64,000 bases of DNA from Mycolicibacterium monacense (lineage in GTDB: Bacteria; Actinomycetota; Actinomycetes; Mycobacteriales; Mycobacteriaceae), in NCBI RefSeq assembly GCF_010731575.1, contig NZ_AP022617.1:3534001-3598000 (forward strand). The letters are read 5' to 3'. The position numbers were made by a program, and so were the translations under genes. Under the pieces are notes generated by a model. The model made no database searches and was not told the DNA's origin. It saw only the letters and a program-made list of their open reading frames with translations. Positions 26,100 through 39,574 of the stretch are shown piece after piece (the stretch's first letter is position 1; each line of letters begins with the position of its first letter).

Positions 26100-26161
26100 C
26101 GCCGAGACTGCGGTGAGATCACCGATCCGCGCGAGAACGTGATCCTCCAGCAGTCTCGGCG
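26100..26161. repeat. Interspersed palindromic element, copy 3
   Basis: Arms 26100-26122 and 26139-26161 match at 19 of 23 positions; the outer 12 bases CGCCGAGACTGC are perfectly paired. It begins one base after the SMP-30-like gene stop and precedes dacB1 by about 90 bp. It could be a terminator or a REP-like element. Confidence 0.75.
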
Positions 26162-26251
26162 CGACGCGGCGCCCCCGCGAGTCACATGAACCACATCCGT
26201 CACAGCGAGCCTCCGGGCAAACGGGCCGCGCATCACTTAATCTCCGCGGTG

Positions 26252-27484
26252 ATGGCCGCCTCACGGAATCTCTCGACGCGCGTCGCGGCGCTGGCCGCGG
26301 CGGTGTCGGTGCTGATCGCGCCCGCACTGATCGCGGCGCCGGGGGCCGCGGCGCAGCCCGCACCCCAGTCCACGACCTGCCCGTACCGCGTGACCACGCC
26401 GCCGGCCGTCGACGCCTCCGAAGTGCCCAAGCCCGGACAGGATCCGCCCGTCGCGCTGCCGGTGCCCGCCACCCCGCTCGGCGGTGACGCGCTGTCCGGA
26501 TGCGGCATCATCACCGCACCGGGCGCCCCGCCCGCGCCCGCCGACGTGTCCGCCGAGGCGTGGCTGGTCGCCGACATGGACACCGGTGAGGTGATCGCCG
26601 CGCGCGACCCACACGGCCGGCACCGCCCGGCCAGCGTGATCAAGGTGCTGATCGCGATCCAGTCGCTCAAGGAGCTCAACCTCGCCAAGGCCGTGCCGGG
26701 CACCCCCGAGGACGGCGCCGCCGAGGGCACCAGCGTCGGCGTCGACGTCGGCGGCCTCTACACGGTCAACGATCTGCTGCACGGGCTGCTGATGTACTCC
26801 GGCAACGACGCCGCCCACGCCCTGGCGCGGCAACTCGGCGGTATGGACACCGCGCTGCTCAAGCTCAACCAGCTGGCCGGAAAGCTCGGCGGCCGCGACA
26901 CCCGGGTGGCCACCCCGTCGGGCCTCGACGGGCCGGGCATGAGCACGTCGGCCTACGACGTCGCGCTGTTCTACCGGTACGCCTGGCGCAACCCGACTTT
27001 CACCGAGATCGTCGCCACGCGCACCTACGACTTCCCGGGCCGGGACGGCAACCCGCCCTACCCGATCGAGAACGACGTCAAGCTGCTCTACAACTATCCG
27101 GGCGCGCTCGGCGGTAAGACCGGCTTCACCGACGACGCCGGACAGACCTTCGTCGGCGGCGCCGAGCGCGACGGCCGCCGCCTGGTGGCGGTGCTGCTGC
27201 GCGGCACCCGGCAGCCGATCGCCCCGTGGGAGCAGGCCGCCCGGCTGCTCGACTACGGCTTCGGCCTGCCGCAGGGCACCAAGGTGGGATCGCTGATCGA
27301 ACCGGATCCGTCGCTGGACCCGAGTCCGCAGACCGCCGAGACCGAGGCGGCCGCGCAGGCGGCTGCGGTGCTGCCCGCCGCCGACGCCATGCCCGTGCGG
27401 GTCGGGGTGGGCGTGATCGGCAGCATCGTCGTGTTCGCGTTGATGATGGCGGCCCGCTCGCTCAACCGGCGTCCGCAGAACTGA
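26252..27484 (+). CDS. dacB1: D-alanyl-D-alanine carboxypeptidase (penicillin-binding protein)
   Basis: A protein of 410 residues that trims the terminal D-Ala from peptidoglycan stem peptides. Catalytic triads are intact: S128-V-I-K131, S183-G-N185 and K289-T-G291. A signal peptide covers about 1-35 and a C-terminal membrane segment lies at about 380-402 ([16 protein letters not shown]), so the enzyme is anchored on the outer face. The linker after the signal is proline-rich. Start ATG 26252 gives a proper signal peptide; the frame is open further upstream. Its 3' end overlaps the convergent monooxygenase by 23 bp. Equivalent to Rv3330. Confidence 0.93.
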   Translation: MAASRNLSTRVAALAAAVSVLIAPALIAAPGAAAQPAPQSTTCPYRVTTPPAVDASEVPKPGQDPPVALPVPATPLGGDALSGCGIITAPGAPPAPADVSAEAWLVADMDTGEVIAARDPHGRHRPASVIKVLIAIQSLKELNLAKAVPGTPEDGAAEGTSVGVDVGGLYTVNDLLHGLLMYSGNDAAHALARQLGGMDTALLKLNQLAGKLGGRDTRVATPSGLDGPGMSTSAYDVALFYRYAWRNPTFTEIVATRTYDFPGRDGNPPYPIENDVKLLYNYPGALGGKTGFTDDAGQTFVGGAERDGRRLVAVLLRGTRQPIAPWEQAARLLDYGFGLPQGTKVGSLIEPDPSLDPSPQTAETEAAAQAAAVLPAADAMPVRVGVGVIGSIVVFALMMAARSLNRRPQN

Positions 27485-28349
27485 CCCAGCGACGCAGCAG
27501 CCCCTCGGCCTCCGCGCACAGTCGCGCGATCAGGTCGGCCGCCGGCTCCGCCTTCGTCACCATGCCCACCCCCTGGCCCGCGTTGACCGGCGTCGCTCGG
27601 CCGGCGCCGTCGGTCAGCACGCGTTCGGGCAGGTGGTCCGGCCACGGGTAGCCGCTGTCGATGTCGAAGGCCCGGGTCAGCGTCGTCTGGTCACCCTCCG
27701 CGGCGACCAGGGCCGCACGCGCGGCCGGTTGTGTCGTCGCCTCGGGGCACGCGGCGAACCCGGTGCCGATCCACGCGGCCGAGGCACCCGCGGCCAGCAC
27801 GGCGGCAAGACCGCGCCCGGATGCGATGCCGCCGGCGGCCAGCACCGGCACGTCGAACCGCTCGAGCAGATCGGTCAGCAACGCCAGCGTGCCGACCCGC
27901 GGCTCGCCGTGGCCACCGCCCTCCGCGCCGCGGGCCACCAGCACGTCGATACCGGCGTCGACCGCCCGACGCGCGGCGGCGGCGGTGCCGACCTGGGCCA
28001 CGGCGGCCGCACCCACCTCCTGCGCGCGGCGCACCCACGACCAGTCCTCACCGAAGCTCACCGACAGCAGCGCCGGCCGGGCACAGAGGGCCCGCTCGAG
28101 CAGGTCCGGTCTCGCCTCGACGACCCAGTGCACGAGCCCGATGCCGAATGGCCGGTCCAGCCCGGCCAGCGCGTCCAGTTCGGCGTCGAGTTGTTCGGCG
28201 GTGCCCGCGCTGCCCATCCCGACCATGCCGAGACCGCCGGCACGCGAGACGGCCGCGGCGAGCCGGCCGCCGGCGGCCCCGCCCATCGGGGCGTTGACGA
28301 TGGGCACCTCACAGCCCATCGCCCGGCACCACGGCGTCGACAGCGGCAT
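27462..28349 (-). CDS. Nitronate monooxygenase family flavoprotein
   Basis: A protein of 295 residues, a TIM barrel binding FMN. Family motifs: [28 protein letters not shown] at the N-terminus, [11 protein letters not shown] for flavin binding and the active-site His, and [30 protein letters not shown] for phosphate binding. Such enzymes oxidise nitronates or reduce related compounds and serve in detoxification. It diverges from the guanidine riboswitch-exporter unit and converges on dacB1. Confidence 0.88.
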   Translation of the reverse strand: MPLSTPWCRAMGCEVPIVNAPMGGAAGGRLAAAVSRAGGLGMVGMGSAGTAEQLDAELDALAGLDRPFGIGLVHWVVEARPDLLERALCARPALLSVSFGEDWSWVRRAQEVGAAAVAQVGTAAAARRAVDAGIDVLVARGAEGGGHGEPRVGTLALLTDLLERFDVPVLAAGGIASGRGLAAVLAAGASAAWIGTGFAACPEATTQPAARAALVAAEGDQTTLTRAFDIDSGYPWPDHLPERVLTDGAGRATPVNAGQGVGMVTKAEPAADLIARLCAEAEGLLRRWVSSADAG

Positions 28350-28397
28350 CGGTGTGACGCTACCGCTTTGCTACCGTGGCCATGTCACCAGTTGACA

Positions 28398-28439
28398 CCG
28401 GACGAGCGGCACCGTACCCGGCCAGCGACAAGACGGCGC
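28398..28439 (+). promoter_or_regulatory. Guanidine-III (ykkC-III) riboswitch
   Basis: A 42-nt segment carries the conserved pieces CCGGACGAG, CCGTACCCGG and ACAAGACGGCG in the order and spacing of the actinobacterial guanidine-III class, a compact pseudoknot. The second stem pairs GCACCGT with ACGGCGC with one A-C mismatch. GGAGG at 28444-28448 follows directly and the exporter starts at 28455, consistent with control of translation by guanidinium. The call is from memory of the consensus. Confidence 0.88.
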
Positions 28440-28454
28440 TTTCGGAGGTGCGCT

Positions 28455-28778
28455 GTGTCCTGGCTGATCCTGATCATCTCGGGTGCGTTCGAGGCGGTGT
28501 GGGCGGTTGCGCTGAGCAAGACCGAAGGTTTCACCCGCCCGGTTCCCAGCGTGATCTTCGTTGTCGCAGTGGTCATCTCGATGGCCGGTCTCGGTTATGC
28601 GCTGCGCGACATCCCCGTCGGCACCGGTTACGCCGTGTGGGTGGGCATCGGCGCGGCGCTCACGGTGGCGTATTCGTTGGCGAGCGGCGAGGAGAGCGTG
28701 TCGGTGATCAAGGTGGCGCTCTTGCTGGGCATCGTCGGCTGCGTCGTGGGCCTGCAGGTGGTCAGCCAGGGTCACTAG
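28455..28778 (+). CDS. gdx: Guanidinium exporter of the small multidrug resistance family (Gdx/SugE)
   Basis: A protein of 107 residues with four membrane helices, acting as a dimer at the cytoplasmic membrane. The conserved Glu in SGAFEAVWAVALSKTEGFTRP is the ion/substrate-coupling residue, and the pattern AVALSKTEGF is the SugE/Gdx signature distinct from EmrE-type drug pumps. The start GTG 28455 has an optimal GGAGG. The guanidine-III riboswitch upstream supports guanidinium export as its job. It overlaps the convergent YihY gene end by 3 bp. Confidence 0.92.
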   Translation: MSWLILIISGAFEAVWAVALSKTEGFTRPVPSVIFVVAVVISMAGLGYALRDIPVGTGYAVWVGIGAALTVAYSLASGEESVSVIKVALLLGIVGCVVGLQVVSQGH

Positions 28779-29807
28779 TGCCGACGCAGCCGCGAAACCC
28801 CAACGGCGCCAAGCGCGCCCACCGCCGCGGCGGCCACCGCGCCCGGCACGCCGACACCTTCGCGCACCTGCACCCGCGGGTTGATCTGCGCGGGGCTGGG
28901 CGGTGCCACCGGTTCCTCGAGCATGTTCTCCCGCGAGGTCGCCGCCCATGCGGTCGCGAACAGGATCAACCGCGAGGTGATGTAGGCGAACACCATCAGG
29001 CCCAGGACAGGGCCGAAGGTCGCACCGGCAGGCCCGTCGACCACCGACCGCAGATAGACCGACCCCAGCTGCTTGAACACCTCGAAGGCCACGGCGGCCA
29101 GCAGGCCGGCCCGCGCGGAACTGCGGAGCGTGATGGACTCCCGGGGGAAGTCGCGCGATGATCCACGTGAAAAGCAACCACGACACCAGCAGCGACACCA
29201 GTAGCGAGGCGATCCGCAGCCCGATGCTCAGCCCGGGTAGTTCGGGGATCGCCAGCCACTTCAGGATCCTGCGCATGAGCCCGCGGTCGCCCAGAGCGGT
29301 GATCGCGATCGTCACCGCGAGTGCCAGGAACGTCGACACCAGCGCCAGCAGATCCGAGAGCTTGGTGCGCAGAAAGCCCGGGCGCTCACCCCGCTGCAGA
29401 CCCCACATCTGGCTGAGCGCCTCGCGCAGGTTGGCCATCCAGCCCAGACCCGCCCACGCCGCGGTCGCGAGGCCGATCAGACCGACGGAGGTACGGGAGT
29501 CGATCGCGGCGTTCATCACCTGGACCAGCTGCTGGCCGAAATCCCCGGAGACCGCGGTGGTGATCCGCTTCTCGACGCTCTCGAGCAGGTCGGGCCGGCT
29601 CGCCAGGATGAAGCCACCGATCGAGAAACCGACCATGGTCAGCGGGAACAGCGCGAACACCGTGAAGTACGTGATCCCCGCGGCGTAGAAGTCGCCCTTA
29701 CTGTCCTTGTATCGCTCCTGAGCCCGCATGACGTGGTCGAACCAGCCGTATCGGGCCCGCAACCGGTCCAGCTTCCCGGGTTCGGCCGGTTCGGCCGGTT
29801 GGTCCAT
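28775..29807 (-). pseudogene. YihY/BrkB family membrane protein gene with a +1 frameshift
   Basis: The N-terminal frame from ATG 29807 reads well through several membrane helices (YAAGITYFTVFALFPLTMVGF, then the segment ending SWLLFTWIIARLP), then turns to nonsense. The C-terminal part (RESITLRSSARAGLLAAVAFEVFKQLGSVYLRS onward) continues in another frame to the stop at 28775. The switch lies at a run of five G (29143-29147, plus strand); removing one restores a product of about 343 residues, and total length is 1 mod 3. It could be a true mutation or a sequencing error. Equivalent to Rv3335c, a predicted integral membrane protein of unknown role. Confidence 0.85.
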
Positions 29808-29822
29808 ACCAGCCTCCAGTCG

Positions 29823-31677
<1,855 letters not shown>

Positions 31678-31740
31678 GGCGCCAGACCCTAGCCGCGCGC
31701 ACAGACCGGCCACCTTGCGGTACCGGCGGTATCACCTTTA

Positions 31741-32595
31741 ATGTCGGGCAGCATGACCGAACGCGCACCGATCCACGTCGGATCCGGCGAACCGATCCTG
31801 CTGCTGCACCCGTTCATGATGTCGCAGAACGTGTGGAAGAAGGTGGCGCCGGCGATCGCCGACACCGGCCGCTACGAGGTCTACGCGCCGACCATGCCGG
31901 GCCACAACGGCGGCGTCAAAGGACGATTCTTCCTCGACACCGCCGAACTGGCCGACGACATGGAACGCCGCATGGACGAGCTCGGCTGGGAGACCGCCCA
32001 CATCGTCGGGAACTCGCTGGGCGGCTGGGTGGCCTTCGAGCTGGAGCGGCGCGGACGGGCCCGCTCGCTGACCGGTATCGCCCCGGCCGGCGGATGGCAC
32101 CGGTGGTCGCCGGCCAAGTACGAGATCGTCTTCAAGTTCGTCGCAGGTCTGCCCGTCTACCTGGTCGCGAAGCTGCTCGGCGAACGCGCGGCGCGGCTGC
32201 CGGGGGCCCGGCAACTGGCCTTCGTCGCGATCAGCGCCTACCCGCACGGTATCGACGACGACGATCTGCGCGACATCATCGACGACGTCACCCACTGCGC
32301 CGCCTACTACCAGTTGCTGGTCAAGGCGCTGCTCATGCCGGGGTTGATGGAGCTCACGGAGACCGGCGTGCCGACCAAGCTGGTGGTCTGCGAGAAGGAC
32401 CGGGTGCTGCCCCACCCCCGGTTCGTCAACCACTTCCGCAAACATCTGCCGGACGAGACCGAGTTCGGCCACCTCGACGGGGTCGGGCACATCCCGATGT
32501 TCGAGGCGCCCGACCGCGTCGCGAAGCTGATCGTCGACTTCGTGGACCAGGTGGCCGGCTCGGCCGATCACCGAGCCGTCCCGCCGGCGGGCTAG
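31741..32595 (+). CDS. Alpha/beta hydrolase
   Basis: A protein of 284 residues. The nucleophile elbow is HIVGNSLGGWVAFE, the acid is probably the Asp in VVCEKDRVL and the His is in DGVGHIPMFE; LLLHPFMMSQNVW holds the oxyanion region. Start ATG 31741, or 31753, with no clear ribosome site. Position corresponds to Rv3337-Rv3338 of M. tuberculosis, which I recall as two short adjacent genes; here the enzyme is in one piece. Substrate unknown. Confidence 0.85.
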   Translation: MSGSMTERAPIHVGSGEPILLLHPFMMSQNVWKKVAPAIADTGRYEVYAPTMPGHNGGVKGRFFLDTAELADDMERRMDELGWETAHIVGNSLGGWVAFELERRGRARSLTGIAPAGGWHRWSPAKYEIVFKFVAGLPVYLVAKLLGERAARLPGARQLAFVAISAYPHGIDDDDLRDIIDDVTHCAAYYQLLVKALLMPGLMELTETGVPTKLVVCEKDRVLPHPRFVNHFRKHLPDETEFGHLDGVGHIPMFEAPDRVAKLIVDFVDQVAGSADHRAVPPAG

Positions 32596-32604
32596 AGCCG
32601 CCGA

Positions 32605-34842
<2,238 letters not shown>

Positions 34843-34980
34843 GTGGTGTCTCCCGGCGTCAGATCGAAGCTCCGCATTGTCGGCTACGACGCTACCCGGC
34901 AGCCCCCCGCGCAGAAACGGCTCCCTGCAGATCGGGCCGCCTGAGCGGATCACTGGTGGCAGCCGTGGCGGGCGGTGAGA

Positions 34981-34986
34981 TAAGCT
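34981..34986 (+). promoter_or_regulatory. Candidate -10 element for the riboswitch-metY-metX transcript
   Basis: TAAGCT fits TANNNT. Its distance puts transcription start at about 34993-34994, exactly the first base of the SAM-IV aptamer. Confidence 0.5.
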
Positions 34987-34993
34987 TCCTGGC

Positions 34994-35112
34994 GGTCATG
35001 AGTGCCAGCGTCAAGCCCCGGCTTGCTGGCCGGCAACCCTCCAACCGCGGTGGGGTGCCCCGGGTGATGACCAGGTTGAGTAGCCGTGACGGCTACGCGG
35101 CAAGCGCGGGTC
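34994..35112 (+). promoter_or_regulatory. SAM-IV riboswitch
   Basis: The leader begins GGTCATGAGTGCCAGCGTC and continues with the conserved CCGGCTTGCTGGCCGGCAAC core and the downstream pseudoknot hairpin GTAGCCGTGACGGCTAC. This matches the SAM-IV aptamer known upstream of the sulfhydrylase gene in mycobacteria almost base for base. It binds S-adenosylmethionine and should lower metY-metX expression when SAM is plentiful. The metY start is 42 bp downstream, behind GGAGG. Confidence 0.95.
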
Positions 35113-35154
35113 CGTATCGACGGGCCCCCAGACACAGATGGAGGGCCGTTCCGT

Positions 35155-36462
35155 ATGAGCACGCCAGAAGACCTGATCGCCAACTGGTCGTTCGAGACCA
35201 AGCAGGTTCACGCCGGCCAGACGCCCGACGCGGCGACCAACGCCCGCGCCCTGCCGATCTACCAGACCACCTCGTACACCTTCCGCGACACCGACCACGC
35301 CGCGGCGCTGTTCGGGCTGGCCGAGACCGGCAACATCTACACGCGGATCATGAACCCGACGACCGACGTCGTCGAACAGCGCATCGCCGCGCTCGAAGGT
35401 GGTGTGGCGGCGCTGTTCCTGTCGTCCGGACAGGCTGCGGAGACGTTCGCGATCCTCAACATCGCCAACGCGGGCGATCACATCGTGTCCTCCCCGCGCC
35501 TCTACGGCGGCACGTACAACCTGTTCCACTACACGCTGCCCAAACTCGGCATCGACGTCAGCTTCGTGGAGAACCCGGACGACCTCGACTCGTGGCGGGC
35601 CGCGGTGCGCCCCAACACCAAGGCGTTCTTCGGGGAGACCATCTCCAACCCGCAGATCGATGTGCTCGACATCCCCAACGTCGCCGCCGTCGCCCACGAG
35701 GCCGGTGTGCCGTTGATCGTCGACAACACCATCGCCACGCCGTACCTGATCCAGCCGTTGAGCCACGGCGCCGACATCGTCGTGCACTCGGCCACCAAGT
35801 ACCTCGGCGGGCACGGCAACGCCATCGCCGGCGTGATCGTCGACGGCGGCACGTTCGACTGGACCAACGGGAAGTTCCCGGGTTTCACCACCCCGGATCC
35901 GAGCTACCACGGGGTGGTGTTCGCCGACCTCGGCGCACCGGCCTATGCGCTCAAGGCGCGTGTGCAGTTGCTGCGTGACCTCGGTTCGGCCGCCGCACCG
36001 TTCAACGCGTTCCTGATCGCCCAGGGTCTGGAGACGTTGAGCCTGCGCGTGGAACGGCATGTGGCCAACGCGCAGAAGGTCGCCGAGTACCTGGCCGGCC
36101 ACGACGACGTGCTGTCGGTGAACTACGCCGGTCTGCCCAGCTCACCGTGGTACGAGCTCGGACAGCGGTTGGCGCCCAAGGGAACCGGCGCGGTGCTGGC
36201 GTTCGAGCTGGCCGGCGGCGTCGACGCGGGCAAGGCGTTCGTCAACGCGCTCACGCTGCACAGCCACGTCGCCAACATCGGCGACGTGCGCTCGCTGGTG
36301 ATCCACCCGGCGTCGACCACGCACGCCCAGCTGAGCCCCGAGGAGCAACTGGCCAGCGGCGTCACCCCCGGCCTGGTGCGGCTGGCCGTCGGCATCGAGG
36401 GCATCGACGACATCCTCGCCGACCTCGAGCAGGGGTTCGCCGCTGCCAAGGCGATTTCCTGA
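35155..36462 (+). CDS. metY: O-acetylhomoserine sulfhydrylase
   Basis: A protein of 435 residues, PLP-dependent, making homocysteine (or methionine precursors) from O-acetylhomoserine and sulfide. The cofactor lysine is K215 in VVHSATKYLGGHG; YTRIMNPTTD and FLSSGQAAETFAILN are standard for the Cys/Met metabolism family. Called metC in M. tuberculosis (Rv3340). The start ATG 35155 has GGAGG about 10 bp before it. Followed after 18 bp by metX, which makes its substrate. Confidence 0.95.
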   Translation: MSTPEDLIANWSFETKQVHAGQTPDAATNARALPIYQTTSYTFRDTDHAAALFGLAETGNIYTRIMNPTTDVVEQRIAALEGGVAALFLSSGQAAETFAILNIANAGDHIVSSPRLYGGTYNLFHYTLPKLGIDVSFVENPDDLDSWRAAVRPNTKAFFGETISNPQIDVLDIPNVAAVAHEAGVPLIVDNTIATPYLIQPLSHGADIVVHSATKYLGGHGNAIAGVIVDGGTFDWTNGKFPGFTTPDPSYHGVVFADLGAPAYALKARVQLLRDLGSAAAPFNAFLIAQGLETLSLRVERHVANAQKVAEYLAGHDDVLSVNYAGLPSSPWYELGQRLAPKGTGAVLAFELAGGVDAGKAFVNALTLHSHVANIGDVRSLVIHPASTTHAQLSPEEQLASGVTPGLVRLAVGIEGIDDILADLEQGFAAAKAIS

Positions 36463-36480
36463 AGTTCGAAGAGACAGCAA

Positions 36481-37611
36481 GTGACGATTTCAGAGATCCC
36501 GGCCGTGCCCGCGCTTGACCTGCCCGCCGAGGGTGAGACCGGCGTGGTCGACATCGGCCCGCTGACCCTGGAGAGCGGCGCGGTCATCGACGACGTGTCG
36601 ATCGCCGTCCAGCGCTGGGGTGAGCTCTCCCCCAACCGCGACAACGTCGTGATGGTGCTGCATGCGCTCACCGGTGACTCGCACGTCACCGGACCGGCCG
36701 GCCCCGACCATCCCACCCCGGGCTGGTGGGACGGCGTCGCCGGACCGGGAGCCCCGATCGACACCGACCGCTGGTGCGCGGTGTCGACGAACGTCCTCGG
36801 TGGCTGCCGCGGGTCGACCGGCCCGTCGTCGATCGCCCCCGACGGCAGGCCGTACGGTTCGCGGTTCCCCGCGGTGACGATCCGGGACCAGGTCACCGCG
36901 GACCTCGCCGCGCTCGAGGCGCTGGGCATCACCGAGGTCGCCGCGGTGGTGGGCGGATCCATGGGCGGCGCGCGTGCGCTGGAGTGGATCGTCGGCCATC
37001 CGGCCACCGTGCGTTCGGCGCTGATCCTCGCCGTCGGCGCCCGCGCCACCGCCGACCAGATCGGCACGCAGAGCACCCAGGTCGCCGCGATCAAGGCCGA
37101 TCCCGACTGGTGCGGCGGCGACTACCACGACACCGGTCGCGTGCCGTCGACCGGTCTGGCGATCGCCCGCCGCTTCGCCCACCTGACCTACCGCGGTGAA
37201 GTCGAACTCGACGACCGGTTCGGCAACCACGCCCAGGGTGACGAGAGCCCGACCGACGGCGGCCGGTACGCGGTGCAGAGTTATCTGGAGTACCAGGGCG
37301 CCAAGCTGGTCGAGCGGTTCGACGCAGGCACCTACGTCACGCTGACCGACGCGTTGTCGAGCCACGACGTGGGTCGCGGCCGCGGAGGCGTGCGCGCGGC
37401 GCTGCAGGGTTGCCGGGTGCCCACGATCGTCGGCGGCGTCACCTCCGACCGGCTCTACCCTCTGCGGCTGCAGCAGGAGTTGGCCGAACTGCTGCCCGGC
37501 TGTACCGGTCTGGACGTGGTCGATTCGGTCTACGGCCACGACGGGTTCCTGGTCGAGACGGAGGCCGTCGGCAAGCTCATCCGGCGCACACTGGAGCTGG
37601 CGGAGCGGTGA
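36481..37611 (+). CDS. metX: Homoserine O-acetyltransferase
   Basis: A protein of 376 residues of the alpha/beta hydrolase fold, acetylating homoserine with acetyl-CoA for methionine synthesis. Nucleophile S160 is in [14 protein letters not shown]; the acid Asp is in VTSDRLYP and the His in [22 protein letters not shown] and [14 protein letters not shown] are family markers. GTG start at 36481. Its stop overlaps the next methyltransferase start (GTGA). Called metA in M. tuberculosis (Rv3341). Confidence 0.96.
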   Translation: MTISEIPAVPALDLPAEGETGVVDIGPLTLESGAVIDDVSIAVQRWGELSPNRDNVVMVLHALTGDSHVTGPAGPDHPTPGWWDGVAGPGAPIDTDRWCAVSTNVLGGCRGSTGPSSIAPDGRPYGSRFPAVTIRDQVTADLAALEALGITEVAAVVGGSMGGARALEWIVGHPATVRSALILAVGARATADQIGTQSTQVAAIKADPDWCGGDYHDTGRVPSTGLAIARRFAHLTYRGEVELDDRFGNHAQGDESPTDGGRYAVQSYLEYQGAKLVERFDAGTYVTLTDALSSHDVGRGRGGVRAALQGCRVPTIVGGVTSDRLYPLRLQQELAELLPGCTGLDVVDSVYGHDGFLVETEAVGKLIRRTLELAER

Positions 37612-38327
37612 CCGATCCGTCTCTGTCGTTCGGCGAGCAGGCCGCGGCCTACGAGCGGGGCAGGCCGTCGTATCCGCCGGAGGCGATCGACTGGCTGCTC
37701 CCGCGTGGCGCGCACACCGTGCTCGATCTCGGCGCGGGCACCGGCAAGCTGACCACCCGACTGGTCGAACGCGGCCTGGACGTGATCGCCGTCGACCCCA
37801 TCCCCGAGATGCTCGAGGTGCTGACCCAGTCGCTGCCCGAGACCCCGGCGCTGCTCGGCACGGCCGAGGAGATCCCGCTGGCCGACGACAGCGTCGACGC
37901 GGTGCTCGTCGCCCAGGCCTGGCACTGGTTCGACCCGGAGCGGGCCGTCAAGGAGGTCAGCCGCGTGCTGCGGCCGGGCGGGCGGCTCGGGCTGGTGTGG
38001 AACACCCGTGACGAAAGACTGGGCTGGGTCAAGGATCTCGGGAACATCATCGGCCACGAGAACGACCCGTTCACCGACGAGGTGTCGCTGCCCGGCCCGT
38101 TCACCGGCCTTGAGCGCCGCCACGTCGAGTGGACGAATTACCTGACGCCGCAGGCACTCATCGACCTGGTGGCCTCGCGCAGCTACTGCATCACCTCACC
38201 GGCCGATGTGCGCACCCGCACGCTCGACCGGGTCCGCGAACTGCTGGCCACCCACCCGGCGCTGGTCAACACGACCGGTCTGGCACTGCCCTACGTGACG
38301 GTCTGCATCCGGGCGACGCTGGCCTGA
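37608..38327 (+). CDS. Class I SAM-dependent methyltransferase
   Basis: A protein of 239 residues. The SAM-binding glycine motif is [12 protein letters not shown] near residue 40, followed by [11 protein letters not shown] and the [12 protein letters not shown] segment. Coupled by GTGA to metX, so it is the last gene of the SAM-IV-controlled operon, a fitting place for a SAM-consuming enzyme. Its substrate is unknown. Equivalent to Rv3342. A strong inverted repeat follows the stop. Confidence 0.9.
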   Translation: MTDPSLSFGEQAAAYERGRPSYPPEAIDWLLPRGAHTVLDLGAGTGKLTTRLVERGLDVIAVDPIPEMLEVLTQSLPETPALLGTAEEIPLADDSVDAVLVAQAWHWFDPERAVKEVSRVLRPGGRLGLVWNTRDERLGWVKDLGNIIGHENDPFTDEVSLPGPFTGLERRHVEWTNYLTPQALIDLVASRSYCITSPADVRTRTLDRVRELLATHPALVNTTGLALPYVTVCIRATLA

Positions 38328-38339
38328 ATTCGTCTCGAG

Positions 38340-38389
38340 CGCACGGTTGTTGACGGGCCCACTCGGGCGATGCGTACAACAACCGTGCG
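38340..38389. terminator. Inverted repeat between convergent genes, likely bidirectional terminator
   Basis: CGCACGGTTGTTG (38340-38352) pairs perfectly with CAACAACCGTGCG (38377-38389) around a 24-nt loop. It lies between the convergent stops of the methyltransferase and the DUF3017 gene. No T-tract is seen, which is common for mycobacterial terminators. Its sequence differs from the three CGCCGAGACTGC elements. Confidence 0.55.
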
Positions 38390-38400
38390 GTCGGCGGACG

Positions 38401-38694
38401 CTAGCTCGTGCCGAGCGGGTCGATGGTCCACGCGACGTAGAACATGATCGCGCTGACCGTCGAGGTCGTGGCGAAGTCGATGGCCCTGCTGCGCACCGCG
38501 AGGAGTCCGGCCCGCTCGTCGGTCAGTGAAATGCGCAGCCCCGCAGCCACTCCCACGCCGATGGCGAGCACCAGCGCGCCGCGGCGCCAGTAACCGGCGA
38601 TCACGAGGGCGAACGCGGCCACGAAGATCAGGCCGACCACCAGGATCGGCCACTGCCCCGCGAAGACCTTGCGGGCGAAGTCCTTGACGGTCAC
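38401..38694 (-). CDS. DUF3017 small membrane protein
   Basis: A protein of 97 residues with three hydrophobic segments ([21 protein letters not shown], a middle one around 45-60, and a C-terminal one with [11 protein letters not shown]). GTG 38694 overlaps the folD stop as GTGA, so it is translated with folD. Matches Rv3355c in size and place. Function unknown. Confidence 0.8.
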   Translation of the reverse strand: MTVKDFARKVFAGQWPILVVGLIFVAAFALVIAGYWRRGALVLAIGVGVAAGLRISLTDERAGLLAVRSRAIDFATTSTVSAIMFYVAWTIDPLGTS

Positions 38695-39557
38695 CCGCGC
38701 GCGAGAGCCTCGGCGCGTTCGACGACGTTGGTCAGCAGGAACGCCCGCGTCAGCGGACCCACGCCACCCGGGTTGGGCGACACGTGTCCGGCCACCTCCC
38801 ACACGTCGGGCGCGACGTCGCCGACGAGCTTGCCGTTGTCGTCGCGGCTGACCCCGACATCGATCACCGCCGCACCCGGTCGCACCATCTCGGCGGTCAC
38901 CATGTGCGGCACCCCCGCCGCGGCGACGATGATGTCGGCCTCGCGGGTGAACTGCGGCAGATGCCGGGTTGCGGTGTGGCACAGGGTGACTGTGGCGTTC
39001 TCCGAGCGGCGGGTCAGCAGCAGCCCGAGTGGCCGCCCGACCGTCACGCCGCGGCCGATCACCACGACGTGCGCACCGGCGATCTCGACCTCGTACCGGC
39101 GCAGCAGGTGCACGATCCCGCGCGGCGTGCACGGCAGCGGTGCGGGCTCGTTGAGCACCAGCCGGCCCAGGTTGGTCGGATGCAGACCGTCGGCGTCCTT
39201 GCCCGGGTCGATGCGCTCGAGCGCCGCGTTCTCGTCCAGGTGCTTGGGCAGTGGCAGCTGCACGATGTAGCCGGTGCACTCGGGATTGGCGTTGAGCTCG
39301 TCGATCGTCGCGTCGAGTTCGGCCTGGCTGATGTCGGCGGGCAGGTCACGGCGGATCGAGTTGATGCCGACCTTCGCGCAGTCGGAGTGCTTACCGCGCA
39401 CATAGGCCTGGGAACCGGGATCGTCACCGACCAGCACGGTGCCGAGTCCCGGTGTACGCCCCTGTTCGGTGAGCGCCGCCACCCGTTCCTTGAGGTCGAC
39501 GAAGATCTCGTCCCGCGTGGCTTTCCCATCGAGCGTTATCGCACCCACGCCAGACAT
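38691..39557 (-). CDS. folD: Bifunctional methylenetetrahydrofolate dehydrogenase/cyclohydrolase
   Basis: A protein of 288 residues that interconverts 5,10-methylene- and 10-formyl-tetrahydrofolate. The catalytic Tyr and Lys are in [10 protein letters not shown], with [13 protein letters not shown] and DGLHPTN as substrate segments, [14 protein letters not shown] for NADP, and [13 protein letters not shown] as the C-terminal signature. Its one-carbon products feed methionine and nucleotide synthesis. Equivalent to Rv3356c. Confidence 0.95.
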   Translation of the reverse strand: MSGVGAITLDGKATRDEIFVDLKERVAALTEQGRTPGLGTVLVGDDPGSQAYVRGKHSDCAKVGINSIRRDLPADISQAELDATIDELNANPECTGYIVQLPLPKHLDENAALERIDPGKDADGLHPTNLGRLVLNEPAPLPCTPRGIVHLLRRYEVEIAGAHVVVIGRGVTVGRPLGLLLTRRSENATVTLCHTATRHLPQFTREADIIVAAAGVPHMVTAEMVRPGAAVIDVGVSRDDNGKLVGDVAPDVWEVAGHVSPNPGGVGPLTRAFLLTNVVERAEALARG

Positions 39558-39574
39558 TGTGGCAGGCTGCCGGT

